Positions 49,532 to 63,536 of a stretch of 64,000 nucleotides of DNA are shown here, one piece after another. The first letter of the stretch is position 1. Every line of letters begins with the position of its first letter. Both the position numbers and the translations under genes were made by a program. The stretch comes from Rostratula benghalensis (lineage: Eukaryota; Chordata; Aves; Charadriiformes; Rostratulidae). Under the pieces are notes generated by a model. The model was not told where the DNA came from. It saw only the letters and a program-made list of their open reading frames with translations, and did not search any database. Location: NCBI GenBank assembly GCA_013399305.1, contig VXAI01000160.1:14276-78275 (forward strand), given 5' to 3'.

Positions 49532-52500
49532 TCCCAAACCCTTTATAGTAGGAGTGGGGTTTTCGGTCTGAAGGTTAATGACATCAGAAGAAATATTAAA
49601 GCGGAAGATCTGATTCAGCAGCAATACCAGACAGTGACGAGAGTAGAATAATGCCTGAACTCACACTGCCAGTACTCCACTCAGTTTGTCTGTCTGGGAT
49701 CCTACATATTGTGGGTATTACTAGTGAACTAGTTCTTGAACCAGTTTCTGCATGTGCATTGGATTGCAAATGCTTCTCTGGGAGATTTCCTACCTCACTG
49801 TTCCAAGAAGTGCTTTTTTTTTGGTTTGATATTTGCAGCACACAGAGACTGGAAAAAACACAGCAAAATAAACTGACTTTTTCCTGGTACATGAAGAAAG
49901 CAGAAAGGAAAGAAATGATGTTTTTCTTAGATAGACCTGAAAGTAATAGCATTGTACAGATAAAGAAATATTTGGAAGCACATTAGCACTGTGCTATTCC
50001 AGCTGGGACATGGAAATAACTTGTCTTGTTGGTGCTCGTTTTCAGACAACAGAAATGAAATCATGTCTCCAGCATGGAAAGGTCAGCCAACAAGATTTTG
50101 CTAAATTCATCAAACTGTGCTCCCCACTGGGTAGCTATCACTAGTGTGCACTAAAGTAACATGGGGGCTGATGGTATTTTCACCCAAACAGCACAATGAG
50201 GCCAGAGTAGAAGCTGAAAAGAAAAAACATTGATCTTTTCATTTCCTGCGTACTGAGTAGTAGGATTCCCTAGATGAAACTTAGCATATATCTTTCTTGC
50301 TTCCCCCATCTTGTATCTAGCAAAAAGCACTTAATGACTTTAGAGAGAAACCACTGTTCCCGCCAGCGTTACCTGGCAGTAACAAGATGCAAGAAAGTTC
50401 TCCAAGACTTCAATATTTTTATTGAGCAATAAAATATAAGTCCGACCTGACTCTTCTGGACCAAGAAGAAAAAAATCATTCAGTACAAATTGTGTAAGGA
50501 GATCCTCACACATTTTGAAACTGGTTCAAAGCTACAGCCATAATTGTCACAGCATCCACAGATTAGATGACATTTACAACAGTTTTTAATTAAATTTACT
50601 TAATTTAGATATTTATCGGCCAGAATCCATTGGCACACTTTCTTCCAGCTTTTTTAAAGGTTAAATGAGCAATATGTGTAATGAGGTCTTTAAGGGAATA
50701 CAAATTGTGCCAGGCTCAAATTATCCCAAAAGCCAGCACGGTGTTGGAGGATTTGCAGAGTGCTGGTGGAGGGGACGGTGCCTCCTGCTCACTCTGCTGA
50801 CACCAGAGTGCAGTGTCTGACCTTCACACTGGCTGCTCCTGCCCAGGTCGGAGCCTGTGGTGTCATTGCAGCACAGGATTATCCGGCTCCAGGGTAATAA
50901 TACGCTCACAGCTCCAGCCTGTCATGAATGTCACTCATACCGCTGCTTCCAGGGGTCCTGAAGAGGCCATGGAACAGTGGCTGAGAAAGGTTTTGTTAAA
51001 GACTCCTCAGGAGGCACCAAGCTGGGACAAGACCTTCTGAAGTGTGTCGGAGTGGCAGTAGCAAAAGAGTAGTGCGAGCCCAGCCGGCTGAGGAGATCCT
51101 TTGCATCTCTGGAATAGCTGAAACAATTTGCTGAAGTGGGGTTCAAGGAGAGGAAAGCAAGGGAAGACGCATGCTCTTTTCATCCTCAAACTGAACACTG
51201 ATCTTCCTTTACATGTGGACTCATCTACTGTGCTCTTCAGCATGGTGCTACTGCACCTTTTAAAAAGTATATGGTGAAGCACGTCTTGGAAAGAACATTA
51301 TCACAAGCCAGCACAAAACAGAATGGAATGCACTACTCTGAAAAGGGCAATTAGAGTGAAACTACATATGAGAGTTGCAGATGGACGCAATATGTAGTTG
51401 AATGACTAACAAGGAAACACAGTAGATGGCCTCCTAACAGCACATGGACCATATGGTATAGCAAAACTTGGGGAATCATTCTCATCAATGTGGCAGTTTT
51501 ATAAACGCCAAGGTAAAAAAAACCACATCAGCTCTTTTGAAAATCCCACTGAGTATCTCATCTCAAGCTGACAGATTTGTTCAAAGCTAGCCTTATGGGT
51601 TCAGCTATTACCAGGTTGAATATGGTGAGAATAAAATAGGACAGAAAGAGGAGTCCAGTGAAAGTCCATGCAAGACAGCAGAACTCTGCTAAATTCGGCA
51701 TCACTGAATTCACTGAATCTGGCGTCAGCACTGACTAGGTATTGGTCAAGTTGTGAATTTTTACTTTTTCTCAAAATCTGGTGATCATAAGTTGCATCTA
51801 ATAACACAGAATTTGTAACTATCCTACAGCTAGAAATATTGAACCCTGGTTCTTTCTGTCCAGCTGTGTGTTACAATTATGAAGGGATGGCTTGCACCAC
51901 AGATAACTCACATGTGTTTAAATGTACTGATCATTAAAGAGAAATACGCAGATAATCCACGCTGTCAGATACCGAGGAAGATGTAACTCACCATGGGGGA
52001 GTTAGTGGCAAAGAATGACTAAGGAAAAGGGGCTCAGTGGTGAACTTCCTTTTGCATTACCCATCCACAGGTAAAATCAGCATTATTATTGAATTATATG
52101 TTGCTGGGCTTTTTAAAGAAAAACTGCAGTTACTGCAGATAAAATATAGATAACATATCCTTGTTTTACTTTGAGTTTACTTCCACTCTGTCTGCAGAAA
52201 GTCCCTGGGACCAGAGAGAAGTGTTCATCTGCTCCTTGTGACTGGTGTCTGTAGGGTATGACTAAACAAGCAACACGCGTTGCAAATTTGCGCTTGCGTT
52301 ACTTTCACTGAGATTCTCAGCCCTGGTGGTTGATCTTGGTCCTCCAGCACATGACATCTAAAGGGATGCCTGGCTGCCAGTCTGATTTAGATGCCTCTGC
52401 TTGGGCATGCAGGCTAATTACTTCTGGTTCTGACCATACGCCTGCCATAGTCTTTAAGCGTTGCTGTCTGATGGCGGAGTTCTCAGGTTGGATTGGTAGC

Positions 52501-54785
52501 TTCTTGTCAAAAGCTGTGCCTAAAAGATAAAAGCTGTACCTTTGTGCTGAGTTCAGGGGTGGTACCAGTCTTTGCTCAGTTTGTCACTTGCCCTTGAGAG
52601 TGTCAAAACCACTGCTCGGAAGTCTGAGGTCCTGAGCTCTTTTGTGCTTGTCTTATTTGATCCTGATTATCTTAAACAATCTGACAAGACAGTGGGAAAT
52701 GGAAACATGACATTTATTATTCTGCAGAATGCAGGATTTTATGTTCCAGCATGTTTTTGGCAAAATGCAGTTAAAGAGTCACATTTAAGGATATAGCAGA
52801 CAGCTCTTAAGCAATATGCTAACTTATTTCTTTCTGTCCAAACCGTAAGCTATATGACAGCTGCCTTTCTAATGAGAAAAATGCAATAATCATTACTTGT
52901 ATGTAGTGGTTGGCAACAATTGTTTGAAATTTTGGTGAGCATAACTCTCTAATCTGTTTTTCTTGTGGTAGTTTACATACAGTTTCTAAAGTTTGCATTG
53001 TTAGTCATACCTATATTTAGAACTTTCATTAGTGATGACTCAAGACAAGTAGAAAAAAATGAAAAGATATGACTGTAAAACTCAGTACTGATGAGAAAAA
53101 AATTGTTATCCTGAAATTCACTCTGTGGCAGTGTGCATCTTGAATTAAAATTGGAATTAATTTAAGCAGTCAAAAATGTTTTTAAAATAATTGACAGTGC
53201 AGGGAAACTAATTTATAAGCTGATTTTTATACACTGATTTTTACTTTAATTGCCGTAAGTGCTTTCTTTCCCTGATTAAAAAGGAGCTAGGGTAGCTTAA
53301 GGCAAATGTATATAGTTATTTACTTTAAGTAAAGAGCTCTGATTTCATTTGCCAGGTAGAAGGGACAGATGGGATGTTGGTTCAACTTTTCATCAGAGAA
53401 GGGACAGTAAGTCAAGTCAGGTTTTGCTGAATTTGGGTGTGTTTTTTTTTAAAATATATAATGTGCATATAGAAACCCAGGTGTATTCTTCTCCACTTTT
53501 CTCCTGAATGCTCCTCACAGCGGCCTTCTCATGTTGTCATGGGAAGACCAGGAAGCTTCATGCCAACTGGGACCTTTGTTATTGCAGTCCCAAATAGCAC
53601 AACAATGTTCAATTTGCAAATGGATTTCTATGGTGATGGTAAAAAAATTGCAGGCAGCATGGCATGGCCAGTTTTGGTTGACCTGAGACCTAATTCATGG
53701 GGTGAAATTGGGTGCCCCTTCTAGAAAACTGCCTGGACTCATTTTTGCCTTCCCTTGCCTGGCTAGAACAGCTCCATGGTCCCATGACTGGGATCGCACT
53801 GGCTCTCCTGCCAAGAGCTGTGACCCTGCACATATAAACAAAACATGGCTGCCTTGAGGAAAGGTTGCAAAGATCTCTTTTACAGTCTCACAGTCTTTAC
53901 AGAGCCACCTGTCTCTTTCATCTCCTGTGGTATTTCATATTAATAATCAATAACGTGTACAGAAACAAGCCAACTTTGAAGAGAATGAAACAATTACTGT
54001 GTAAAGAAAAGAACAGGCATGGAGAGGAAAGAAACATATTGTGGGAAATGTTGTATTTTCTTCATCTGTATCTTAAAAGTGTTGTGGATAAAATGTGGTT
54101 AGTATGTGGACTGTGTAAGACATTGGCCTAATTCTGCCCTTGTCATTATTTCATTATTCCAGGACTGCCTTTTGACTTACTCTGTGAAGATGGAAATGCA
54201 AAGCTTCAGACAATTTCCTAAAAAAAATGTTCCCCAATTTCTGCATTATTTCACAGAATAATGCAAATTCAGTCAGTTCAATAACCCAAGGTCACTCCTA
54301 GATGTATTTCACAAGAAAGATGAATTTATAGTTGGTGTAAATTAGTGCAGCTTGAGTGATGCCAATTGAATTACTCTTGCTCAGCTCAGGTCTCCTAGTT
54401 AGACTACCTCTGGAATATGAAGTATTGTCTACTATCTGTGGAGAAACTAATTTAATCTTTTGAGGTGATAAAGAAGAGGTGCCAAGCCTTCCTCTCAAAA
54501 GGTAAGAGAAATGGATATGCATTTTGGAAGAACACTAAAGAACATTTAGATGAAAAAAAAAATCCTGCAGAAAATGTCATGCCACTGATATAAGGAAAAA
54601 AATGCCCCTACTCAGGATGCGTATAAGAGGTGCTAGAAGTGGTAGCTAACTGGAGAGCAGCAATATCTGGCACTGGGCTATACTCACAGAGAAAAGATAC
54701 AACAGAGGCCATTGACTCCTTCTGTCCAGAGAGGACTTCCAAACGTGGTGAGGGGGAGCTCAGCCGATCACTGATGTGATCACTA

Positions 54786-55465
54786 ATCATAGAATCATAG
54801 AATGGTTTGGGTTGGAAGGGAACTTAGAGATCATTGAGTTCCAACCCTCCCTGCCATGGGCAGGGACACCTCCCTCTAGACCAGGTTGCTCAAAGCCCCA
54901 TTCAGCCTGGTCTTGAATGCTTCCAGGGATGGAGCATCCACAGCTTCTCTGGGCAACGTGTTCCAGAGTCTCACCACCCTCACAGGAAGGAATTGCTTCC
55001 CAATATCGAATCTAAGTCTCCCCTCTTTCAGTTTAAAAAGTATTCCTTGGCCTATCACTCCACTCCCAGAGCAATAGTCCCTCCCTTCTCTGCTCTAGGC
55101 CTCCTTCAGGTACTGGAAAGCTGCTGTAAGGTCTCCCCAGAGCCTTCTCTTCTCCAGGCTGAACAACCCCAGCTCTCTCAGCCTATCTTCCTAGGAGAGG
55201 TGCTCCAACCCTCTGATCATTTTCATGGTCCTCCACTGGACCAACAGGTTCCTGTGCCGAGAACTCCAAAGCTGGACCCGGTACTCCAGGTGGGCTCTCA
55301 CAAACGCAGAGTGGAGGGGCAGAACAACCTCCCTCGACCAGCTGGCCATGCTTCTTTTGATGCAGCTTCTTTTGATGCAGCCCAGAAAGCCAACTGCTTT
55401 CTGTGCTTTCTGGGCTTCCAGCACACATTGCTGGCTCATGTCGAGCTTCTCAATCCACTAATGTG
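54786..55465 (-). mobile_element. CR1 LINE, 5'-truncated 3' portion
   Basis: The left end on the + strand, ATCATAGAATCATAGAATGG, is the complement of the CR1 3' terminus. On the minus strand the ORF2 C-terminal block reads KEGRLRFDIGKQFLPVRVVR, then LWNTLPREAVDAPSLEAFKT and RLNGALSNLV. A further block upstream of it, SMASWSREVVLPLHSAFVRA, is the usual CR1 sequence. A 15-base unit CTTCTTTTGATGCAG is duplicated in tandem at 55351-55380. The long + strand frame over this element (54834-55505, 223 residues) is antisense to CR1 and is not a gene. Confidence 0.95.
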
Positions 55466-58400
55466 CTGGTACAGAACAGTGCAAGACCTGGTTCCCTTTT
55501 TTTGAACCCAGGAAAGTATTTTTAGAAGGACGTGTTCTCAGGCTCATCAATGATTTGTTCACGCAGCTTGTTTGGTTTTCAACCACTGTCCTCATAGCTG
55601 AGGACACAGAGTAGACTTGCAAAAACTCGCAGTTTGTGTGAGGTGTTCAAAAATTAGCCTCTGCAGATACGTTCCTTTACTGAAATATCTCTGTAGCATA
55701 TGTATCAAAGCACCTGGGGAGAGGTGCAGTCATTATCCATCTACACAATATGTAGCCAAAAAGCTACATATATATGTGCACATAGATGCAGACACACATA
55801 TGGATGGTGCGTAGCTGGAGAATTTCAGCTTTGGGTGTATTTTGCTTTTCTAATAGAAAAAGAGTTGTTCTGGGGCACATGAGTGTACTTTCCTGAATAT
55901 TTTCCTGATCAGCTCAGTTTTCCCGTATATTAAGCTTTAGTGTAATATCAGAGTTACTCACCAAGTGTTCTTTGGGAGGGCTGTGCAGCAGTAACATAGA
56001 AGGAAAATATTTTTCCTCACATTAAAAGTAACAACATTGTCTGTAGATTATGAAGGACTTCTGATTGTTTAATGTTTATTTCCCTGAAACAGATGAATGG
56101 AAAATTAAATATCCTCTCATTATAATTTAGGATGCAATTTCAGGGGAGAAAAAGAGCAATTTCCTGTATGTTGAAAAGGCTTTAAGACTACTGCAGTATG
56201 CTGCCTTTGCCATGAAATGGTACACAAAATAAAAAATACAAAGAGAAGATGCTAGAAATTATTTTCTAACATATAACCTATCTGCAGGAAACACAGAGTA
56301 GGCCAAGGTGGTGCTCTGTTTTTTTCATGAAGAAAAGCTTTGCTATTGTGAATTAGAACCACATGCCTGTGTTTTAATATGATACATTGCCATTTAACAA
56401 AGGAAGGAATTTTGTGAAATCTACTCCCAAAGAAATAATTCTGAACAGGAATTTAATGCAAATATCAAAGCTGCTTCAGAACTCTAATGGTCAGAAGTAT
56501 TTATTTCTTGTGAAGCCACTGCAGGGTGTTGCCAACATTGATGAATTTCAGATTTTGATTTGAGCACTAATAAAATAGATAAAAGCTGACCATGTAAGTG
56601 TGTAGATTACCATTACCATTCATTTATTTCTTCAAGGTGGAAGTGTTTTCCCAATAAGTTGCAAAAATAATTTTAAAATACAGTTCTACAGAGGGAAAAA
56701 AAAATTACTTTTATGCTGATATTCTGGGTTTCTGCCATCACAATGACAACTAGCTCAAATCTGCTCTGTTTACTGGCAGAAGAACAAGGTTTCTTACTGC
56801 CAGCCTGGACAGGGAGGAAGCTGGAGGCAGTGGGAGACCCCCCCCTAGGGTCAGTGGTACCTGGCACAGCTGTAAAACGTACTTTTGTCCCAGTGTAATG
56901 GAAGAAAATAAAATTCTCAGTTCATTTTTTTTTAGCAACTTCTCTGGTTCTGTCCTTGTTTTTCTGGCTTATGCTGTGTTCATGCAACACAGGATTCAAC
57001 AACCTAGGAAGATGTTGGTATCGAAATGCTGCCCCCTTTTTCAGCCAAGCTGACTAGATCAAGGTCAAGGCCTTTTGTGCATTGGTTATGTTTTTCCACT
57101 GACACTAAGAAGAGGGTACTTCAAAACAAGGATTTCCTTCTTCTGCTGAGGTGCTTCTCATTTAGTGATACTTTTTTAAAAAAAAAAAAGTTTCTTCATG
57201 TTTACTTCTATTTCCAAGTTACATCATCAGTTTTAACCACGCTCCATGAGCCAAAATGTCACCTTGCACTGCTCTGCTGGGAAAAAAAAAAGGGTGAAAA
57301 AACAAACCTATCATCTGCGTATCTGAGTATATCTTTCTCAGTAAGAGGGATAAGACTCTCATCAAAGTAAGTCACACAAAAATGCCAGCATTGCTTCCCT
57401 AGCTGTACTTATAGAGTCTGTAAGTCTCTGTATGACCTCAGAGGACATCACAATATGTGCCAGGATACCAAAAGCAAACTTAAAAGCCAGAAGGCTAAGG
57501 TGTCTGTCAGCAAAAAGGATACAAAAACAGTCTCCCAAGAGGCAGAAAACTACATCATACCTCAAGAGATATTAAATGTTCAAAGACGCTCTGTCAATTT
57601 GTGTGGGCTCCTGTGCCACCCAGTGCTGCCTGCTCCTCCTGAGGATGCCTTAACGACTGGAGCTTCTTTTCTCTTTTTTTTCTTTTCTTTTAAAAGAAGA
57701 AATTAAAATCTCATTTGGCTAAAAAGTTGAAGCGTGAGATGCCCTGACGTGACTCTTCCCTCCCATGTGCTCCCCAAGATGCTGGTGTGCAGTCCCCAGA
57801 GACAGTGCTAGGCAGCGGGGTGGGGTTGAGATCCAGTTGGGGTGGCAGCAGCCAGGGCCATCATGCAGAGACCTATGGCATGGGCATGCTGGCTCACAGG
57901 GCCCTGCTCGCCAGACGCCTCAGCAGCCAAGAGCTCCTCAGTTGTGCCTTTGTACCATGAACCGCCCCGTGACGTGACCCAGTGTAGGGACACGAGCTCC
58001 CTCTCCTGCCATCAAGAGCGTGATTTAGTAGCACAACGTGGGAAGGAGGTGAGAGGGTTACACACGGTGGCCATCAAGGCACGCACAAACTTCATCCTCC
58101 TTTTCCCAGCCAGATCCTAGCACATTGTCTCAACTGGGAAGTTGTGGGGGGTGACACCCAGCGACAGTGCTGCTGGGCACCATTACAGTAGCTGTCTCTA
58201 CAGCTGCTTTCCATTAACCCTGACGGATATAAGTTGACAAATAGGGGGATGAGAAATTGGGACTTATATGTTAGCCAGCCTCAGCGTGCAGCCACCCCGT
58301 GTTGCAATTAGCCTTTCTTTTTAAAATCCTTCCAGGCTCTGCTGGGGCAGAAGGCAAGCCACTGTGCTGCAGCACGCAGCTGCTGGGCTGGTTTTGGCAC

Positions 58401-60750
58401 GTATCATGTCCCAGAGATGAAGTTTGTGGGAAACTCCCTTAAAAATCCTCTGGTTTTTAACACAACAGAGCTGAGATTTCAAACCACAAAAGAAAGTGTC
58501 TGCTGTCACTGCTCATGGAAGTTGCAGTGAGGAAGGTGTTCTTCACTTGCACTCCGAAACAGGGTGTCTGTCTGTGAGCACGTAATCTTCACTCAGTGCC
58601 TGGTACAGCTGAATCAAACTGCAATCATGTCTTCCCACTGCGTCTCCACAGGTTGGTAGCCACAGACCTTGATTTCTAACACAATGAGGCATGGCTAATT
58701 AGGAAGTCTTCCCTTTAGCTTAATCAAAATATGCACAATCCACAAATGGGACTGAAAGAAGCACAATTTGAAGGAGGAGGGGAGAATCCCAAACCTGAAT
58801 CTTAGTACCTTTGGTGAAAAAACCCCCAACCCTAACAAAAAGATTACATAAACCTCAGGTAATTAAAATTGCACATTAACATATTTTGGAAGATGTTAAT
58901 TTCTTACGGACTTGAACTTCCTCTGGTAAGTCAAGAGGATAATATCTCCTATTCTTCTAAACTTCTATCCATTTTTCATGTGTTACCATAGATCCAGGAA
59001 TGGGCTAATTAAAATTGTTTTGTTGCTAATGATAGTGCATCTTCTTTCACTAAGGAGTTCGAACTACAGCCTTCCTCTTGATCTGCTGTGAGATTTTTTA
59101 ATCTCTAAATTAGAAGAAAGGCATATGCCCTTTTAATGCCTATAAGAATTTGAGCTCGTTAATGCAAAAAAAAAGTAGGATTTCTATTATCGCTGTTCTT
59201 TAATTATGGAACAGCATGTGCAAGAAGGCTCTTTTCTCATAACTGTGTCCTCGATTCTATTACACATTTTAGTGGAGAATGCGTGTAATAGAAAACCAGC
59301 AATAGACGGTGGAAATTGTCCAGAGCCCTGCTCTCCTAGGGAAAAGATGCCAATGGTATTTTTGTGCTGCTACTCCTCAGCAGCCTCTTTGCACTTTCCT
59401 CCGGGTTACATGCACAGCATGACTCACTGCCTGATGGTTTCATTGAAACAGAAAAATATAGACACAGTAATGATTGCATTCAATCATAAACTACAATCAA
59501 TACAGCAGAGTTTAAATGTTCTGTGCCCTAGCAAGCCACTACAGGGTTCCCCCCCCACCCCACCCTATCTTATTCCCTGAAGAAATGATTTTTCATTTCT
59601 AAAGGATAACAGTTGTTCCAAGTGATCTAGCAGATGTAGTTGAGTCTCTCAGAATGAAATATGTAGGTCAGAGCAGGAGGCATTCATTGTTTTCTTTGAT
59701 GTACCTTCATGTCAGCCCTTCTTTGGATGGAAAAGCCACTTCACAATACTGACTGCCTCGTGGGAGTCTCACTGGAGGAACCTTACAGCAGCCCCCCTTC
59801 AAAGTTCATCTGGGGGCACTGGGTGGGCAGGGATATTTATGCTCAACCCAGGGACTCTGTGGCCTTGTATTTATGGACACCAGTATGTAAATCTCAACTT
59901 AGTTCTCAAACGAAGACAATTACCTCAATGAAATCTTTCTTCGTGTACATCACACCACCATTTCAGAGTTTGGCAACCTCAAATACTCTGATGAGAAACA
60001 GCTCCTAGGAGACCCAGGCGAGACTGAAAGTAAGATGGGTTGGGGGAAAGGCGGAGGGAACATAGCCAGGTCAGGATGCAGGGAGCCTCCCCTGGAAAAA
60101 TAATAAACATGTGACCCTGTGCCAGCTGTGATTCCCTGAGGGAAATATCCTCTCTTCAATGCCAGTAAAAAATCAGCTTTGGCATGAAGCATTACTTGCT
60201 CTATTGCAGCATCTTCAAAGAAGATTTGTCCAAAGGAATCACTTCTACCCCACAGTTCTGCTGCTCTAACAAAAAACATTGTGGTATCTCCTTCCCATCC
60301 CAGGTTGGGAGATATCCCAGCACACACCCCAGCAAACTTGAATTCTTCCTTTCTTAATAACCATTCCACACTAGGAGCTAACAAAAAAAAAATAAAAAAA
60401 ATGGTTCTCCCATTTCCCCTTAGCAGTGGTAATCACCTAAAGATGAAAAATACCTCCCAGAAGACCAGTATAAAATGAAATCATGCCAACAAACCCGAAA
60501 GAGAGGTTGCAACTCCAACATGTCCTCTGTTACGCTTGGGATATGCAGTACGTGACAGCTGAATAAATCAAACCCCTGGAGTTCCATCATAACCATCAGG
60601 TTAAAAGTGTTATTATCTCATTTTAACTAAAAGTTCTGATTCATACCTTTTTCTTTTTTTTTTTCTTAAAGCTGGGAGATCTTGGATTGTATGCCACTCA
60701 CATTAGAGCTGGAAAACGACTAGTGTAACTTTCTGAAAAACAGCCTCCTC
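55466..60750. other. Intergenic DNA
   Basis: No gene is recognised. Short A/T runs lie near 57175-57190 and 57281-57291. A GC-richer part (57750-58150) has some CpG and short overlapping frames. AT-rich DNA at about 58850-59200 holds several TAATTA-like cores, such as GCTAATTAAAATTG near 59004. Confidence 0.55.
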
Positions 60751-60768
60751 TTTTTTTTTTTTTTTTTT
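60751..60768. repeat. Poly(T) tract
   Basis: An uninterrupted run of 18 T. Confidence 0.95.
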
Positions 60769-60794
60769 GTCATAAATCAGTGTTCCTAGTTTCA

Positions 60795-61045
60795 TTCGGC
60801 TGCCTGTCTCCCTTTCTTCCTCTCCCCCCGTTTCCTCCTCCCACTCGTTAGTCTGTTCAGCACCTTCGGTGAGTCACACAGAGCAGGCTGACAAGCGAAG
60901 TCAAGTTCGACTTCATATAAAGTTCCTGCTGAGCTGTGTGGTTTCCTGAGTGCCACTCTGGCTCCTTCTCCCTCCTCCAAACCTGAGCTGGGACAGACCT
61001 TCACTTCCGAGGATGCGCATTTGGGACCACGAGTCCTTGCTCGCA
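60795..61045. promoter_or_regulatory. CpG-retaining block with a TATAAA, candidate regulatory element
   Basis: About ten CpG occur in 250 bases, with few on either side. A TATAAA lies at 60916-60921, just after a short dyad GAAGTC...GACTTC (60898-60915). It might be a tissue-specific promoter or an enhancer. I see no exon next to it that I can name. Confidence 0.25.
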
Positions 61046-63536
61046 CCTGGAAATCTGAGTTGTAGGCATTTCTGTCAGTCAAACAGTTCACACAGGAGAC
61101 TGCAGGTGAAAGTCTGGATTTTTTACACCCCTTACGAAAAGGCTGCAAGCCTCAACCTTGAATTATGTCACGCTAACTTAAGCCAAAGGGAAGGAAGGAA
61201 TAGCCCTAGTGCTGGCTAACTCTGGGTCTCCTGCCTCTCTGCATCACTGAATATGTCACACTTAAAACTTCTGAAATGGATCTTGCCTTCTCACACGAAA
61301 TGTCATTACAGACCACAATATTTAGGTCACAATAGCTTAATGTACAACAATTCCTGAAGCAAAGACTAAGAGCCGTATTCTCCAACCCCATTTTTGCAAG
61401 GTCTATGAACACATGTCTAACCTTAAGCACATAGTGATCCCTGAAAAAACCCAAAGGCTGTCCTGACCGACGAGCTAAAAGGAATAAGGTTTCTGGCAGT
61501 TTTACTAGTTAAATAGCACTTTCCTGAAACAGATTTTAGTGCATGGTGCAGATTCTGTACTTTAATTTTGTGGCTGAGATTTTGTGATGTCTCAGCAATA
61601 GTTGCCTGGCTCCAGGAGGGGGACATAAGCTGCTCAGTTTGGTAATGAGGTGTCTGATTCTGCCAGTGGGAAGGGTAATTGGTGCAGAAGGGTGCTATAG
61701 AAATTTTCTCTGATGAGGCCAGAGTTGTTGAGACACCAGTGATGGTAGAGAGACCTTTCCTCTATAGCTTGGGGGCCTGAATTTAGACCAATAACCAGCT
61801 CCTTGCAGTTCCTTCTTACCTGAAAGGTATTGACCAACGTTGGTGTTGTCATGCGCCTCTGAGCTGTGCAGCGGTGAGCTTGTGTTCATGTGAAAACTGC
61901 GGCTTTACACCTTTTCTGGCCTGAGGAGCCAGTGGGGTGAATGATACAGGGGCTGGGTTTGCAGGCACAGCCACTCAGTGTGCATCCTCCAGCAGCTGGG
62001 GGATGGCTCTGAGCTTGGATGCTCTATCTCTTTGCACCTTTCATGCTTTTGTCATGCAACAATTAGTGGGGAAAATCAGAAAGAGCCTTGGGAGCCAGTC
62101 TGCAACCTCCCTTCTTCCCCCTTATAATGCAACGGCCCTTAGACAAGACTTGCCCACCGCAGCGTTTTCATATTATGTTCGCTTGGTTTCCTCCCTAGCC
62201 TGGTGGTAAGCCCATGTAGCTGGAGGTGGTGGGTTCAAACTTTTGTCCTGAGGAAGATTCTCACTGCTGCAGCTCTTCACGTTGAACTTTCTTCATGTGC
62301 TGTGGGTACTAAGTACTATTCTCTCTACAGCAACAGAAGTGGGTCTCAGCTATGTGCCCAGAGCGGTCCTAGGCCAGCTAGGAAGTGTCTGTTGGGATTT
62401 TGGGGCTTTCTGAACAGGTGCCTGAATGGTTCCTCAGTCCCAACATGGATGGTAAGGAAGTAGTCCAGAGCTTGCCGTTAATGCTGAAGTCTTAAACAAA
62501 TCTAATTCTTTTCCTGCTGTTGCAGAAATGGCAGTAAATCCTCAATGCGCTTTTAGCACTTTTACAAGTCCTGTAGATGCAGCTATTAACAAAGCTTAGA
62601 AAACTCTTTAATATACTCCTTTTTCCAAAGCCTGGGAAAAGCCTAGTTTGTTACAAGGGAAAGAATTTTTTAAGTCTGGCATTGATTACTGTTTGCTCTT
62701 TTATGTAGGTTTAAGTATGAGGTCAGTTCTGAACGATGCATAAATTACTGAAACCAAACTGTTGAGTTAATAAGAATGATATTTTCAAACTCTTATGGTT
62801 CCATTTTAAGTTCCCATGGTATTAATGCCAGCAGAATAACTTACCGCAACTGAAATGCACCACATTCAGGGCTAAATTATGCTAAAATAGGTCAAGCAGC
62901 AGTGAAGGCAGCTATTTTGACTGAACTAGGGTTAACAAGATGCATGTAACAAATGCCTCAGGAGAACAATCACATGCGCTCGCTGCACATGATACCACAG
63001 CAGGATACCCATAGCTTCAGGTTCCAGCTAAATGGCATCATGGTGTGCTCTTTCGGGCAAGAAAATAGTTTTACAATTGTTTGAATATGATCCCCTCAGT
63101 TCATGTGATGTAACCTGACAGTTTAAAGGGTCCCACAAGTACGTTTTCACTGAAGCCTATGCAACTTCTACATACTCAGCTGGGCTGTTTTTAACATAAA
63201 GCAGAGGGAGAGCAAAGAAGTAATTAATGAAAGAGCTGATACCTTCTGAGACTCCTGGCATGACAGCATGCCCAGCTGCCTTTCTACTTGTTTCTGAATA
63301 AAGAAAGAAGTCAGGAGGCAAAAATTAACCTGAGGTATAAAAATCGGACTCAAGCTGAAGTAGAGCATCTGAACACCTTTGGACTTTACAGTAAAGAGGT
63401 GAAAACCACTTCTAGCTTTAGTCTTCTTTGTAACACCACCAACAAAAAAAAATCCTTAAGGAGTTTTCCCCTCAATTGCTTTGATATTTCAGCAGTTCCA
63501 TTCATCACATATGGATCAATATGTAATATTCATCTC
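61046..63536. other. Intergenic DNA with a possible tRNA-like relic
   Basis: No gene is recognised. At 62196-62240 there are A-box-like and B-box-like motifs at roughly tRNA spacing; see the findings. Confidence 0.5.

Larger units (their letters stand above)
46641..54785. other. Intergenic tract, mostly AT-rich
   Basis: This tract has a pyrimidine low-complexity run at 47584-47618 and an AAAC/AAAGC-type run at about 49490-49531. A repeated GTAACATTA occurs twice near 46777-46805. An AT-rich stretch near 50580-50620 contains TAATTAAATT. No gene or transposon is recognised. Confidence 0.55.

Noticed and set aside
54834..55505. Longest open frame in the window, 223 residues on the + strand
   Set aside because: It lies almost wholly on the antisense strand of a CR1 element, and the sense frame carries the CR1 ORF2 C-terminus.
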